DNA of 64,000 nt from Dillenia suffruticosa. Taxonomy: Eukaryota > Streptophyta > Magnoliopsida > Dilleniales > Dilleniaceae. This document shows, one piece after another, positions 11,135 to 22,886 of this stretch. The stretch's first letter is position 1; the number at the start of each line of letters is the position of its first letter. The DNA lies in NCBI GenBank assembly GCA_033439265.1, contig JAVTVX010000002.1:4970001-5034000 (forward strand). The letters run 5' to 3'. The notes under the pieces were generated by a model. That model did not search any database, was not told the origin of the DNA, and saw only the letters and a program-made list of their open reading frames with translations. Made by a program: the position numbers and the translations under genes.

Positions 11135-11528
11135 TGTTATGACTAGAGATATAGCAAGGGGATGTGGTTGCTGAGGTGGAACCTAGAGGGCATGATGTGC
11201 TGGCTCCTAAGATGCTACAGGTTTACAACCGTCGGAAGAAGGAAAATGTGATTGTTGACATGGAATAACAACCCAACCGAAGAATCTAAGGGGTTAGAGG
11301 GTGCTAGAGGTGTATAAATGTAAGGGGGGAAATGAGAAAAGGTAGAAAGGAAAAAATTGGTTGTGAACTTCGGCTTTGCTTGGCAGTCTTGCTTTGTTGC
11401 AGACTAATTGTTTTCTGTGGCTTCCAATCTGGTTCTTATCAATGAAAAGAGCATATCGTGCTTAATCTTTCTAGTAGTTCTCTCTCATTATTCAATTCCT
11501 ATTTAAATTCCCAACTTTGTGTATAACA
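11135..11528 (+). repeat. R1 3' LTR (394 bp)
   Basis: Direct repeat of 6145-6543, with the same TG start and CA end, followed at once by the TCTTC duplication. A purine-rich stretch (CAGTAGGGGCAA) just upstream is a candidate polypurine tract. Confidence 0.9.
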
Positions 11529-12537
11529 TCTTCTTTGAAGGAACCTTGTACCAAAAAAGAGCTGACGGCAAATCGTTTGTTGATGTCCTCAAAGAAAGCA
11601 ATGTTGTCCCTGGTATCAGGGTTGACAAGGGTACAGTTGACCTAACTGGCACTGATGGTGAGACCACGACTCAAGGGTTCGACTCACTTGGATCCCGGTG
11701 CCAGCAATACTACAAGGCAGGGGGCACGGTTTGCCAAATGGCGTGTCGTGCTTAAGATAGGGCCTACAGAGCCTTCTCTGTTGGCTATCAAGCAGAATGC
11801 TGATGGATTGGCTCGCTATGCTAGTATTTGTCAACAATTTGGACTAGTGCCTATTGTGGAGCCTGAGGTGTTGACCGATGGGAGTCATGATATTAAGAAG
11901 TGTGCTTATGTGACTGAGACTGTGCTTGCCGCTGTTTATAAGTCTTTGAATGAGCACCATGTTCTTCTTGAAGGCACTCTTCTAAAGCCCAATATGGTCA
12001 CCCCTGGATCTAAAAGCCCAAAGGTATTGCAAACCTATGAGACATGCATACAGACCTAAGAGGAAAACGCCTTTTTATTAATTGAAAAATATTTCTTTGT
12101 AAAATTTTTCATGAACTATTGTGTTTGCAGTAATCAGACAATTTAGATCATAAAAAGTTCATTTAATTACACAGGTAGCACTAGAAGTGATAGCTGAGTA
12201 CACAGTGGCTGCATTACGCCGAACGGTGCCACCAGCAGTGCCAGGTATTGTGTTCTTGTCTGGAGGGCAGAGCGAGGAAGAGGCAACATTGAACCTCAAT
12301 GCCATGAACAAGCTTGAGGTGTTGAAGCCATGGACGCTCTCGTTCTCGTTCGGGTGAGCACTGCAACAAAGCACACTCAAGACATGGGGAGGGAAGAAGG
12401 AGAATGTTGGGAAAGCTCAGGAGGCATTCTTGGTGAGCTGCAAGGCTAACTCTGAGGCTACTCTTGGCAAGTTCGCTGGTGGGGGTGCTGGTGGTTTGGC
12501 TTCTAAGAGTTTGTATGTCGAGGGGTGCAAGTACTAA

Positions 12538-13539
12538 ACAACTTTGACTGTTTTTTGGGGGATGGGAAGGCTTTTATGAAATTGTATTTTTCTGTCTTAT
12601 GTAATATGTTTATTTTCGATACATAGTCTAAGAATTGAATGCTCATATAACTCATGTTGTCTATCGACTCTTATGCAAATGAATTACAGTGTTTATGAAA
12701 ATAGACAGTTTCGATAAAGTTCTTTTACATTATGTTTGATATGAGGGAATGAAAGACAAGTTTGTAATGAAAGGGGGTAATGAAAATTTTCATAAATTAG
12801 TGTTTTAATAAGGCTTTTCAATAATAATATGGGGATAAGCCTAATAAGAAACAGAAAATATTTTATGATACTAAAAAGAATTTTTTTTTTAAAAAAAAAT
12901 ATTATTTTTCTTAAAAAATGGAATCAAAGTTAACCTTTTAGTAACATTAGATATCAAAATTTGATTGGTTCACACCTTTAGATACAAAAGAATGATACCA
13001 AGTTATTATAATTATTAAAGAGCGTTGGGTGAAAACAAGTACCCCTAAAGTGGAGAAAACACTTTGAGTGTTTGCAAAGTTCTTTTGAGTTTAGGAAAAT
13101 TCGTACGGTTTAGCCTAATATGTGAAATAAGGTGTTGTGTGTCTTTTTAGTAAATTTTCTGCGGGTTTGTGGGTTTTGGTATTTCTCATTTGTATTTTCT
13201 TGCTATACAAGTGTGCTTGAATTTAAACTAAGAGTAGACTATCATGACAAATGCTTTATATGGGGTTGGAAATAGGACTAATTGTTTAATAATAGGACAA
13301 ATCGTCATCCTTGTCATAATATATAACAATAATAATTCAAAACTTGATTTTAAATTTTAGAATCTATTATTTGACAAACAAATATAATAAAAATAAAAAA
13401 AATATATAGTTAAAAAAATTATAAAAACTTAAAATAATAAAAGATGTGATTTAATTTGTTTAAATTCTCTTATATCACTTATTCATAGAATCATTTTCAC
13501 AACTAAACCCATAACCATCATATTTTTACAGATAACTTA
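12538..13539. other. Aldolase 3' flank, AT-rich intergenic DNA
   Basis: Bases from 12538 to about 12700 probably carry the old aldolase 3' UTR. The rest is AT-rich and I see no coding signal. Confidence 0.5.
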
Positions 13540-16290
13540 TATCTAAATTTTTAACGGTTTACTCATATATTTTACTAAATTTCATATATTTAAATTTTTG
13601 ATACTTTTAATTAGTGCGTTTTTAGATCTTTATTATACATGTCCAAATCATCTCAAACAATACTTTCCTATTTTATCCACAATTGAATTCACTCACAATT
13701 TAATACTTATATCTTCATTTATAATTTTATTATTATTTTTTAATTTTACCACATATCTATTTAACCATTCTAATTTTAGTTACAATCATATTATACTTTA
13801 TTATTGTTTAATGACCCAACACTCACTATCATACAATAGTACAGATTTTATTGTAGTTTTATAAAACTTCTCATTCAAATGTAGTGGTATCGTATGATCG
13901 CACAAAACTTCTAATACTAATATCCATTTTATCCAATTCGCTTGAATTTTATGATTTGCATTATCATTTACATTGTCATCGTTTTGAATTATGAATAAAT
14001 AAAATCGAAAACGTTTACTTTTTGGTATGTCATTTCTTTCTAATTTAATTATTTTTTTATTTTTCTAATGATTACCACTAAACGTATATATTATATATTT
14101 AATTTTTGACGACTCAATCTAAATTTTCTGGATTATAGTATAACTTTCCATAACTCTAATTTAACACTAATATCCTCTCTCATTTTATCAACTAATACTG
14201 TATTATCAGTAAAAAACATATATCATGGTATCTACTTTTGAATTTCTTTTGTGATTTCATCTATTACTATTACCAAAATGATGAGACTTAATGTCGAATG
14301 TTGGTGAAATCTAATATTTATCGAAAAGTTATCACTTAAATCCTAACAATTTTTTTATATTTGTAATAGTTTTCTTATACATATCTTTAATGAAATTAAT
14401 GTATTTTAAGAAAATCTCATTTTTCATCAATACTTATCAAAATGCGTTTTTGGGAACTCCATCATATATTTTTTTAGATTAATGAATATCATATATAAAT
14501 CTATCTTTTGTGGTTTAAATGCTCTATAAAATGTTTTAGTAAGTGAATTGTTTCACTGGTGGATTATCTTGTCATAAATTTAAATTGATTTTAAAATATA
14601 TTTATCTCAAATTTCAATTTATATTTTATCACTCTATCCCATAACTTTATAGTATGACTTATAAGTTTAATTTTTTTTATAATTGGAACAATATTGTATG
14701 TTTTCTTTATTATTATATAGTGGTATAAATATATTTTTTCTCTATATTTGAAATATTTTATTGATTAATTAGATTTTGTTAGCAAGATCCATTAATATTG
14801 TTTTTTTAAATTCATCTAAACATTTCTATATCTGAATAGAAATACCATTTGATCTTATATCTTTATTATTTTTTATTTTCTTTAAAATCTCATTTATTTC
14901 ATGGGAACAAATTTTAGATTTAAAGTTTCTATTGATCTTTTCTATAGGTATGTGATATTGTTGATAACTCTTTTATTTTCGATGTTAAAGAGATTATCCA
15001 AATAATTCATTAATCATTTTCTTATATTCTTATTCTTTACAAATATACTATTAGTTTCTTTCTTAATATATTTGGCACTATTTAAATCTTTTCCATTCCT
15101 CTCCTTTAGTTTTGCAATTCTATAAATTTTTTTCTCCATCCTTAATTTTTAGTCTTTTGTATAATTTGTTATACATTTTACTTTTTGATCGATGAATAAT
15201 CTTATTCACTTCTTTTTTTTTTTATGCTTTTGTATTTTTTAAATGCATCGATATTTTTGTTACTTTTAAGGTTTTTATAATATTCTCATTTGATTCGTAT
15301 AATAGTTTAGATTTTTCACTCCACCACCATAACTCCTTGTCTATCAGAACCAGACCTCTAGATATATCAAAAATTTTCCTACATATACTCTTTATATTGT
15401 TGGATATATCTTTTCACGTTGTTTCTGAATTATTATTAGCGGACTAATTTACTAGCTGAATTAATTTATTTCTAAAAGTTGTCATTTTTTTATTTCACAT
15501 TCTACCACTTAATTTTTGATTTCACAAATGAACAATATTTCTTAAAATTTTTAGATACACATATATCTAAAACTAATAGTTTAAGTTGAGTTGTTACATT
15601 TTTCCCCGGTATAATCTTACAATCCTTATAAATTACTCTATCACCTTTCCGGATGAGAAAAAAATCTATTTGATTGGCATTCGATTTACTTTTATATGTA
15701 ATTATATGCGGTTCTTTTTTTTTTTTTTTTTTTTTTTTGAAAAAGTTGTTTACGTATACTAAATCGAATGCTATAACAAATTTTAAAATAGTACCTCTTG
15801 CCTTATTCTTACTTTCAAAGTCAAAGTTTCAATGTACAGTTTCAAATTCCTCATTATTCTCTCCTCTAATAAATAACTTTTCTCTACCATGTATGAATTG
15901 TATAAAATTTTCTAAAACTTCCCAAAATTGATTTTTATTAATTACATTTATACATATTTGAATACATACACACTGATTATATTGATTATATATTCTCTAT
16001 TAACTAATTTGCCAAGTAAAATTTCATTTCATTTTTTTTCTCATTTTCACTACATTCTTTAATAAGTTTTTATATACAATTATTCCTATCTCATTTTTAA
16101 TTTTATCCTCTATATATGTACCGAAACTTATGATCATAAGATTCTATTACTTTAGCCTTCTCCCATAACTACTTAATTTTTTGGAGACACATGATATTAA
16201 TTTTTCGTCTATTCATTATTTATTCTATCTCTTCTAACTTATCGATTAAGAATCTTATATTTCAAGTGACGGGATGAATTTTATCTTCAT
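13540..16290 (-). mobile_element. L1-type LINE relic
   Basis: Read on the minus strand, degraded LINE proteins appear in the right order. Near 16255 is an endonuclease N-terminus. Near 15650-15680 are residues like QIDFFLIRKGD. Near 14545-14585 is NQFKFMTR.ST, the RT fingers/palm region. At about 14080-14230 are MRED.SVKLELWK and FRLSR.K. Near 13812-13830 is SECWVIK, and near 13640 the C-terminal LR.FGHV. Every domain has stops and frameshifts, and the sequence is strongly AT-shifted. No poly-A tail or target duplication was found, so ends are approximate. Confidence 0.75.
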
Positions 16291-17058
16291 AAATTAACTT
16301 ATTTACCCGTATCTGTTCATAATGTGGGAACTCATGTCTATTTGATATTATATCCGACTGACGATAAGTCAAAAATTTTAAGAGGATATTTTTATACAGT
16401 AAAGATGAAAAAATTTTTCATAAATTTTCGGTCTACGTCCCTTATTCCTCTAAAAAGGTAAAAAATTTTAGTTTATTTTTTTGATCGAGAGATGTGATAA
16501 TTTTTAATTTTGTATATTTATTTTTACAAAACAAATATAGTACTTTTTATCCTATATTCACCCCTTAACATTTTTAATCCATTGCTCCTTGCCAGAAGTT
16601 ATCTTGTTTTTACAAGAGTAGTTATCAAAGTACTATGGTTTTGTTTAAATGCGATGTTTTTTTAATCTAAAGATTTTTTTAATATAAAGATTAATTATTT
16701 CGGTGATTACTTATTTTAATTTATAAAAATATTTATCAATTTTTAAAAATCTTATATCGCATACTAAAAATTATTTAGTTAAATAAAATATATTATAAAT
16801 ATAATAAAATTAATTGAGAATTTTTTAGTACTAAGATCTTTCGGCCTTGAATTCACATGGTACGGGACCTTATGATTAGTTATAAGCAATTAAGAAAAAC
16901 AACATCAGCATAATGTTTATAAACGAGTCAAAACATTATTATTATTATTATTACTGCTGTTTTCTAATGAGGACGTGCCATGGTCGCCCCATTCGCCCCA
17001 AATTGTAGGGCATCCGGATCACTTCCGTTAGTGGTTTGTGCCTTTCATTCGGAAAGCC
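16291..17058 (+). promoter_or_regulatory. Upstream region of the SUFE1-like gene
   Basis: AT-rich up to about 16850, then less so. It contains an ATT trinucleotide run near 16937-16953. The last 150 bases should hold the promoter and 5' UTR, but I see no definite core element. Confidence 0.4.
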
Positions 17059-18148
17059 ATGTCGATTTGCTCATCATTCCGCTTAATCACAACTAAAGTC
17101 CCCATCCCTCTCTTCTCTTTCAAAACCCCATTTCCCAAATCCCTAGGTTTCTGACCTCTCAACCTTTTCTTCTCTAAACCCATCACTAGTCAAAGAATTC
17201 CCACCAAACCCTCATATTCCTCACCCTCACCCTCACCCTCATCATCAGCACCCACATCTTCCTCGTCTCAACCCATTGAAGAACTCCCCCCCAAAGCTTC
17301 AGGAAATCATCAATCTCTTCCAAGCAGTCCCTGATTCAAGGGCCAAGTACGAGCAACTCTTGTTCTATGGTAAAAACCTAACCCCACTTGACAATAAGTT
17401 TAAAATCACAGAAAATAAGGTTAAGGGCTGTGTTTCTCAGGTTTGGGTTAGGGCTTATTTGGATAGTGAGAAAAATGTTTACTTTGAAGTTGATTGTGAT
17501 TCTGTTCTGACTAAGGGTTTGGCTGCTCTTCTTGTTCAAGGCCTTTCTGGTAGGCCCGTTAGTGAGATTCTTAGGGTTTCTCCTGATTTTGTCACCCTTT
17601 TGGGGCTTCAACAGAGTTTGACGCCTTCTAGGAATAATGGGTTTTTGAATATGTTGAAGTTGATGCAAAAGAAGGCTTTGGAATTGTTTGTTGAATCCGA
17701 AATAAGTAGTGTGCCTGGAGGTAGTGATGCAGAGAAGTTTGAAAACCCGGTTGGGAGTTTGAGTTCAGATTTAAATGTTTCCGATTCTGATGGAAATTTG
17801 AACTCTGGGTTGAGTTCTGAAGTGGGCGCTAGTGATTTGGGGCTAAATTCTAGTTCTCCCAGTTTGGGAAGTAGAGGAGAGAGAATTAGGGAGATATTGG
17901 ACAAAGAGCTTAGACCAGTTGAATTGAAGATTGAAGATATTTCTTATCAGCATGCGGGCCATGGGGGTGTTAGAGGTACTGATGGGGAGACCCATTTCAA
18001 TGTTATAGTTGTTTCAGAGGAGTTTGAAGGGAAGAGTCTGGTTAAGAGGCATAGAGCTATCTATAGCTTGCTACAAGAGGAGTTGCAAAATGGATTGCAT
18101 GCGCTTTCCATTGAGGCAAAGACCCCATCCGAGTTTAATGCTGGTTGA
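17059..18148 (+). pseudogene. SUFE1: SufE-like protein 1 (cysteine desulfurase activator, SufE-BolA), damaged N-terminus
   Basis: SUFE1 stimulates plastid and mitochondrial cysteine desulfurases in Fe-S cluster assembly. The intronless frame 17276..18148 (290 codons) is intact. Its SufE domain runs to about residue 130, with the catalytic Cys at residue 52 in KGCVSQVWV and the conserved LTPSRNNGFLNMLKLMQKKA. An acidic/serine linker follows, then a C-terminal BolA domain from about residue 200 (EDISYQHAGH, DGETHFNV, LVKRHRAIY). The transit peptide begins at ATG 17059 in a different frame. It meets TGA at 17149-17151, and a run of seven C at 17286-17292 shifts it off the mature frame (six C would keep IEELPPKLQ in frame). 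No ATG starts the intact frame upstream of the active Cys. Either a pseudogene or an allele/assembly with two errors. Confidence 0.85.
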
Positions 18149-18179
18149 ATAGCAATCACGAAAGAGGTTTTCTTCTTTC

Positions 18180-20050
18180 GGGTGATCGCCTACGCTCTAG
18201 ATAGTTGAAGAAACATGAGGTAAATTACTGACACACAATCTGGAACTTGCGGCCATAGTCTTTGCATTGAAAATATGGCGTCATTACTTGTACGGGGTGA
18301 CTTGCCGGGTGTATACTGATCATAAAAGTCTGAAATATTTATTCACCCAACGAGAACTTAACCTGAGACAGAGGAGATGGTTGGAACTCCTTAAACATTA
18401 TGATCTTATCATTGATTATCATCCGGGTAAGGCCAATGTGGTTGTTGATATCTTGAGCCGGAAATTAGCTTTATCGTCTCAGGAGAACAATACGGCATAC
18501 CTCACTTGTTTGATGGGACTCCGGGATTTGGGAGTCAGATTGGCTAGTGATGATCAGGGCACTCTGCTAGCCAGATTTGAGGTCAGGCCGACACTGTTGG
18601 ACCGTATTAGGGAGCTACAAGACACTGATACCGAGCTCCAGGCTCTTACTGAGAGAGCCCGCATAGATGATATAGATGATTTTAGAGTCTGTAGTGATGG
18701 ACTTCTGACTTATCGAGATAGAGTGGCGATACCCGCCGATGAAGATCTCTGCAGGTCCATATTAGAGGAGGCACAGTTCTCGGCCTATGTCTTGCACCCG
18801 GGTAGTACAAAAATGTGTCGAACTATTCGGGACAGCTATTGGTGGACAGGTATGAAGAAGGATATTGCGGAGTTTGTAACTAAATGTTTAGTCTGTTAGC
18901 AGGTGAAGGTTGAGTATCAGAGACCAGCGGGTTTACTACAGCCTCTTCCCATTCCCGTATGGAAATGAAAACATGTGACTATGGACTTTGTTATGGGATT
19001 GCCGCGGACTCAGGCCAGATATGAAGCCATTTGGGTGGTAGTCGATCGACTCACCAAGTCCGCCCATTTCATCCTGATGCGTAACGACTCTCCACTAGAG
19101 ATATTGGCACGTCTGTATATTGACGAAATAGTCAGATTGCATGGGGTTCTTATGTCCATAGTCTCGGATAGAGATTCGAGGTTCACTTCTCGATTTTGGC
19201 CCAAGTTGCAGGAAGTTTTGGGCACACGGCTCAGTTTTAGCACAGCATATCACCCACAAGCAGATGGTCAGTCAGAGAGGACCATTTAAACGCTCGAAGA
19301 TTTGATTTGGGTTTGTGTTATGGATTTTCGGGGTAATTGGGACAGACATTTACCGCTGGTAGAGTTTTTATATAATAATAGTTATCAGACCAGTATCGGC
19401 ATGACACCCTATGAGGCACTTTACAGCAGAAAGTGTGGCACTCCGTTGTGCTAGGATGAGGTAGGCGAAAGGCGCCTTACCAATGTTGAATTAGTCGAGG
19501 AAACTAAGGAAACGGTTAGTGTGGTACGCGGGCGGTTGAAAACCACCCAAAACAGACAGAGGGCATATGCGGATTGGAGATGCTGACCTTTAGAGTTTGA
19601 GGTGGGTGATATGGTATTTTTGAGGATTTCTCCCTTGAAGGGACTTATTCGATATCGGTAGCGGGACAAGTTGAGCCCCAGCTACATTGGCTTGTTCCGT
19701 ATCCTTAGTAGGGTTGGGTGCGTGGCATATAGACTATAGCTGCTAGACGAGTTATCTCGAATCCATGATGTCTTCTATGTATCAGTATTGAAGAAGTACA
19801 TCTCGGATCCTTCGCATATTTTGGAGCCTCCGCCAGTAGAGGTACAAGAGGACTTGACTCTACCTATTCAGTCGATGACCATACTTGACCAGCAGATTCG
19901 GTAGTTACGGAACAAGAAGGTATCTCTTGTCCGAGTACTATAGCGCAACGATTAGGTCGAGGAAGAGATTTGAGAACTCGAGGAGACTATGAGAAGACAA
20001 CACCTCCAATGTTTGCTGTTTAGTTTTCTTTTAATTTCGAGAACGAAACT
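18180..20050 (+). pseudogene. LL-B pol relic: RNase H (partial), integrase, chromodomain-like tail
   Basis: The open piece 18267-18899 covers the RNase H end ([20 protein letters not shown]) and the integrase zinc-binding region (HPGSTKM...CLVC). The piece 18975-19289 holds the integrase core ([32 protein letters not shown]). Stops interrupt CLVC.QVK, VWK.KHV, SERTI.TLED, LC.DEVGE and RC.PLEFE. All are explicable as CAG/CAA to TAG/TAA, TGG to TAG/TGA or CGA to TGA changes. The chromodomain-like tail near 19850-20010 is degraded. Confidence 0.88.
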
Positions 20051-20057
20051 TATTTTT

Positions 20058-20071
20058 AGGGGGTTAGAAAA
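20058..20071 (+). other. LL-B polypurine tract
   Basis: Purine-rich AGGGGGTTAGAAAA directly before the 3' LTR, identical to the tract before the LL-E 3' LTR. It primes plus-strand DNA synthesis in LTR elements. Confidence 0.7.
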
Positions 20072-22886
20072 TATAACACCGACATTCGGTACCCGAACAA
20101 TGTATTGGTTTTGAAATATATATTCTTTTTTTTTAAAAAAGAAAAGAACAAAAAAGAAGAGAGAGAGGAAGGAGGAAACGCCGTGTTTCGGCCCGAAACG
20201 CGACACTCTTTCCCCCTTGTCAGATTAGGGCTAAAAGCCCTAATCTGACTCTCTCTCTCTCTTCCTCTTTCTCTTTCCCTGACCCTTCACCTCCTGTGGC
20301 CGCCGCCCTCCTCCGCGGCTGTTTCGCGCCTCTCCGCCGTGACCCGCCACCACCCAACGGCCATCACCACCGCTCTCTCTCTATCTTTCCCTCTCAGTCT
20401 CTCTCTCTCTCTCTTCGCTGTTCACTCTCTCTCGCGATCTCCCTCTCGGTCTCCTCCGCCGGGCTCCACCACCGTGAGTGCACCAGCGTGAGAGCGTGTG
20501 ACAGCGCAGAGCATTGCGCGATCTCCCTCACGCGAGCGCTCCAGCGCGACCCCTGTACGAGCGCGAGCGCATCCCAGCATAAGCGCGAGCGTGCTCCAGC
20601 GCATCCCTCTGTGTGAGCACATCGCGCTCCAGCGTACGACCCACTACATGAGCACGCCCCAGCACGAGCGCGAGCGCGCCCCAGCACGAGCGCGAACGCG
20701 CTCCAGTGCGTAACCCACTGCGCGAGTGCGCGTGCCTCACAACGCGTGATCCACTCGCGAGCGTGATCCAGCTCACGAGCGCGAGCCCTAGCCCGTGAGC
20801 TCCTGCCAGGCCGTGAAGCCTACTGCTGACCCGCGAAGCCCACTGTTGACCCGCGAAGCCCACTGCTAACCCACAAGCCCACTGTGGCCCGTGAAGTCCA
20901 TTGCTGCCAGTAAGCCGGGCTGCGAGCCAGCAAGTCGGGCTACGAGCCCGCGAACCCACCAACGGGCCAGCCTGCCAGCCTACCAGCCCACCAGCCCACC
21001 AGCCCACCAGCCCAAGAGCCCGTGAGCCCGCGACAGGCTTTCTCCTTTGAGGGCCATCTCCCATTCTCGCAGAAATCCTTCACTGCAGGTAACAGTTGTA
21101 TTAGATGTGATTTTGTGTTAAAAATTGATTTAGTCATTAATGTGGTTTCAAAATTGAAAATATTACCGGTTTTAAATTAATCTAACGGGCGAACGAAAAC
21201 TAGATCTGCAACCCGAGGGACCCTACGTGAGGATTTCTAACTCACTCGATTTATTTGGACGAATTTAGGGTAATGTAGAGTAAAAGTGTATTGCATATGT
21301 TAGGATAAATGTTAGAATAGATTAAAATGCATTGTTTGACATTATATGAAATTAATTAGGTCAAATATAGGATTTTATACAAATTGAACTATTCTGGATG
21401 ATAGAATCGTACGGACTTGATTCGAATAGCTTTTCTTTGAGTTTGATTTGACGAATGCTTAAAAACATTCAGAATTTGAGATTTGAGTTTAAGAATTGAT
21501 ACAGTCTTTTATTATAAATTTTTCTGCATATAGGAAATTAAAATACGTCTATATTATGAAAATAAACTTCGATACCTTGAAAATGGAACGAATTGATGAC
21601 ATTGGTGTATATTTATAAATTGAAGAATTTAGGGTTTGTACGAACTTAAGGAAAATGATAAATCCTGAAAATAGTCAAAAATTTGATGAAAATCGTGATG
21701 ATTTGATTATGTTGGGTTTTTTGGTGATTCGATTGAGGGGAGATTTGATTCTACGTGTTGTGGTTTTATTGGGGAGGGCACTATCCTCCCCAAAATAGTG
21801 AATGAGATTTATTTCAATACTTTTGTTTAATGTGTAAACCATGTTTTAAAATATTTGATAAATGAGTATGATTTGTAGCGTATTTGAAATGTTTTGACTG
21901 GTTTTGAAATTGATTTTTATGAACCGATGGAGTGTCCAAAAACCATGTTGAAAGATCGAAATTATGCATCCATGTGGTTGAAATGTATAATGTGCCATTT
22001 TATGTTATATGTTGTATTTGGTTTGTGAACCTGATTTCGGCACATTTTGATACAATTTTGGATTTGGCTTTGAGGGCTTTAGTATGTATTTTTTCGTAGT
22101 TACGAAGGACACCGTGAGAGGCGCTTTGGTGGTGTCCGGATATGCCTAGGCCTGGGGTATCCCACGAGTTGTGATTTGATTAACAACACGATACTAGCCA
22201 GGTTGAACCCGAAAGTGGGAGAACTTGGATACTCTCTCCAAGTCTAACTCCGGGACGAGATCCGTCACCAACATTGGGGTAGAGAGCACTTTAAATAACT
22301 TGCATATAACACACCCAGTACGCCTATCATAGGTCGTGGTAGACCTCTGTCAGGACATTTTCGGCTGGCAGCTCTATGATTTTAGTGACAGTGCTTTGGA
22401 TGCATATTTGACTTGAAAATGCGTGCTAATGATATATTGTTGAAACGAAAAGTATGATAATTTGAAACATGATTCGTCTACTTATTTTTTGACACTCCAG
22501 TTTTACACTTCATACTAGATGATTGCATTGACCCACTCACTTACTGAGTATTCTTCCCCAAGTACTCACCCCTCATTTCTCTTCTTGTTTCAAAACTAGT
22601 ACTTGACAAGGAGCGTTGCTTTTAGGACGCTCAATATCATTGAGAGATTTGGTTTGGACTTGAGGAGTCATTATATATTTCTGCTGCAAAATTTATATTG
22701 GTAATGTATATGCATTCTGAGATCTATAGACGACCATTATTTTACATGATAGTTGTGATTTATACATGATTAATTATACTTAGGAGATTTCCGAAATATG
22801 GGGAGATTTTACCCAATTTTCTGTAAAAATACAACCAGCATTTAGGACAACGGGCGACTGTTCACGATCCCGGCCGGGGTGTGACA
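20072..22886 (+). repeat. LL-B 3' LTR (2815 bp)
   Basis: Starts TATAACACC, a mutated TGTAACACC, and ends GGTGTGACA. It carries a 14-bp-arm palindrome (20219-20249), a CT tract, a GC-rich block (about 20290-21060), a donor-like CAG/GTAACA at 21088/21089 and the TGAGTA stem at 22545-22568. The acceptor-like site present in other copies has changed here from CAG to CAA. There is no 38-bp repeat array. Confidence 0.88.
20219..20249 (+). promoter_or_regulatory. Palindrome near LL-B LTR 5' end
   Basis: Arms GTCAGATTAGGGCT (20219-20232) and AGCCCTAATCTGAC (20236-20249), perfect over 14 bp around AAA. The position equals that of the GAATTAGGGCT palindrome in LL-A, but outer bases differ in both arms together. 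Confidence 0.6.

Larger units (their letters stand above)
6145..11528 (+). mobile_element. R1: Ty3/gypsy LTR retrotransposon in aldolase exon 2
   Basis: Two direct LTRs beginning TGTTATGAC and ending TATAACA flank an internal region. The host 5-bp target-site duplication TCTTC is exact at 6140-6144 and 11529-11533. Removing the element rejoins the aldolase frame. The internal region holds a broken gag, then a solo LTR of another family (LL-A), then only 76 bp before the 3' LTR. Protease, reverse transcriptase and integrase are absent. Confidence 0.92.
5180..12537 (+). pseudogene. FBA: Cytosolic fructose-bisphosphate aldolase (class I), split by a retrotransposon
   Basis: Glycolytic/gluconeogenic enzyme of the cytosol that cleaves fructose-1,6-bisphosphate. 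Exon 1 is 5180..5207 (MSAFVGEYA). Exon 2 is 5951..6144 plus 11529..12023, cut in two by R1. Exon 3 is 12175..12537, ending KY at TAA. Family signatures are clear: [46 protein letters not shown] (with the Schiff-base Lys), [12 protein letters not shown]. Lesions: the intron 1 acceptor reads CCG where CAG is expected (before 5951); TGA at 6076-6078 replaces an Arg codon; the 5.4 kb R1 insertion; an extra G in a G-run at 11720-11724 shifts frame before RFAKW; TGA at 12355-12357 replaces the Arg in SFSFGRALQQ. Introns are kept, so this is a decayed gene and not a processed copy. Confidence 0.92.
18180..22886 (+). mobile_element. LL-B: 5'-truncated long-LTR gypsy element
   Basis: Homology to the full LL element begins abruptly about 30 bases after the SUFE1 stop, in the middle of RNase H. 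It runs through integrase and the polypurine tract into a complete 3' LTR. The 5' LTR, gag, protease and RT are missing. With the left end lost, no target duplication can be tested. Confidence 0.88.

Noticed and set aside
13598-13864. Open frame of 88 codons on the plus strand
   Set aside because: Antisense to the LINE relic and made of AT-rich hydrophobic codons; no family match.
17276-17278. Start of a shorter functional SufE protein at 17276
   Set aside because: The codon is TTG, and the first ATG in this frame lies beyond the catalytic Cys, so no working short form is likely.
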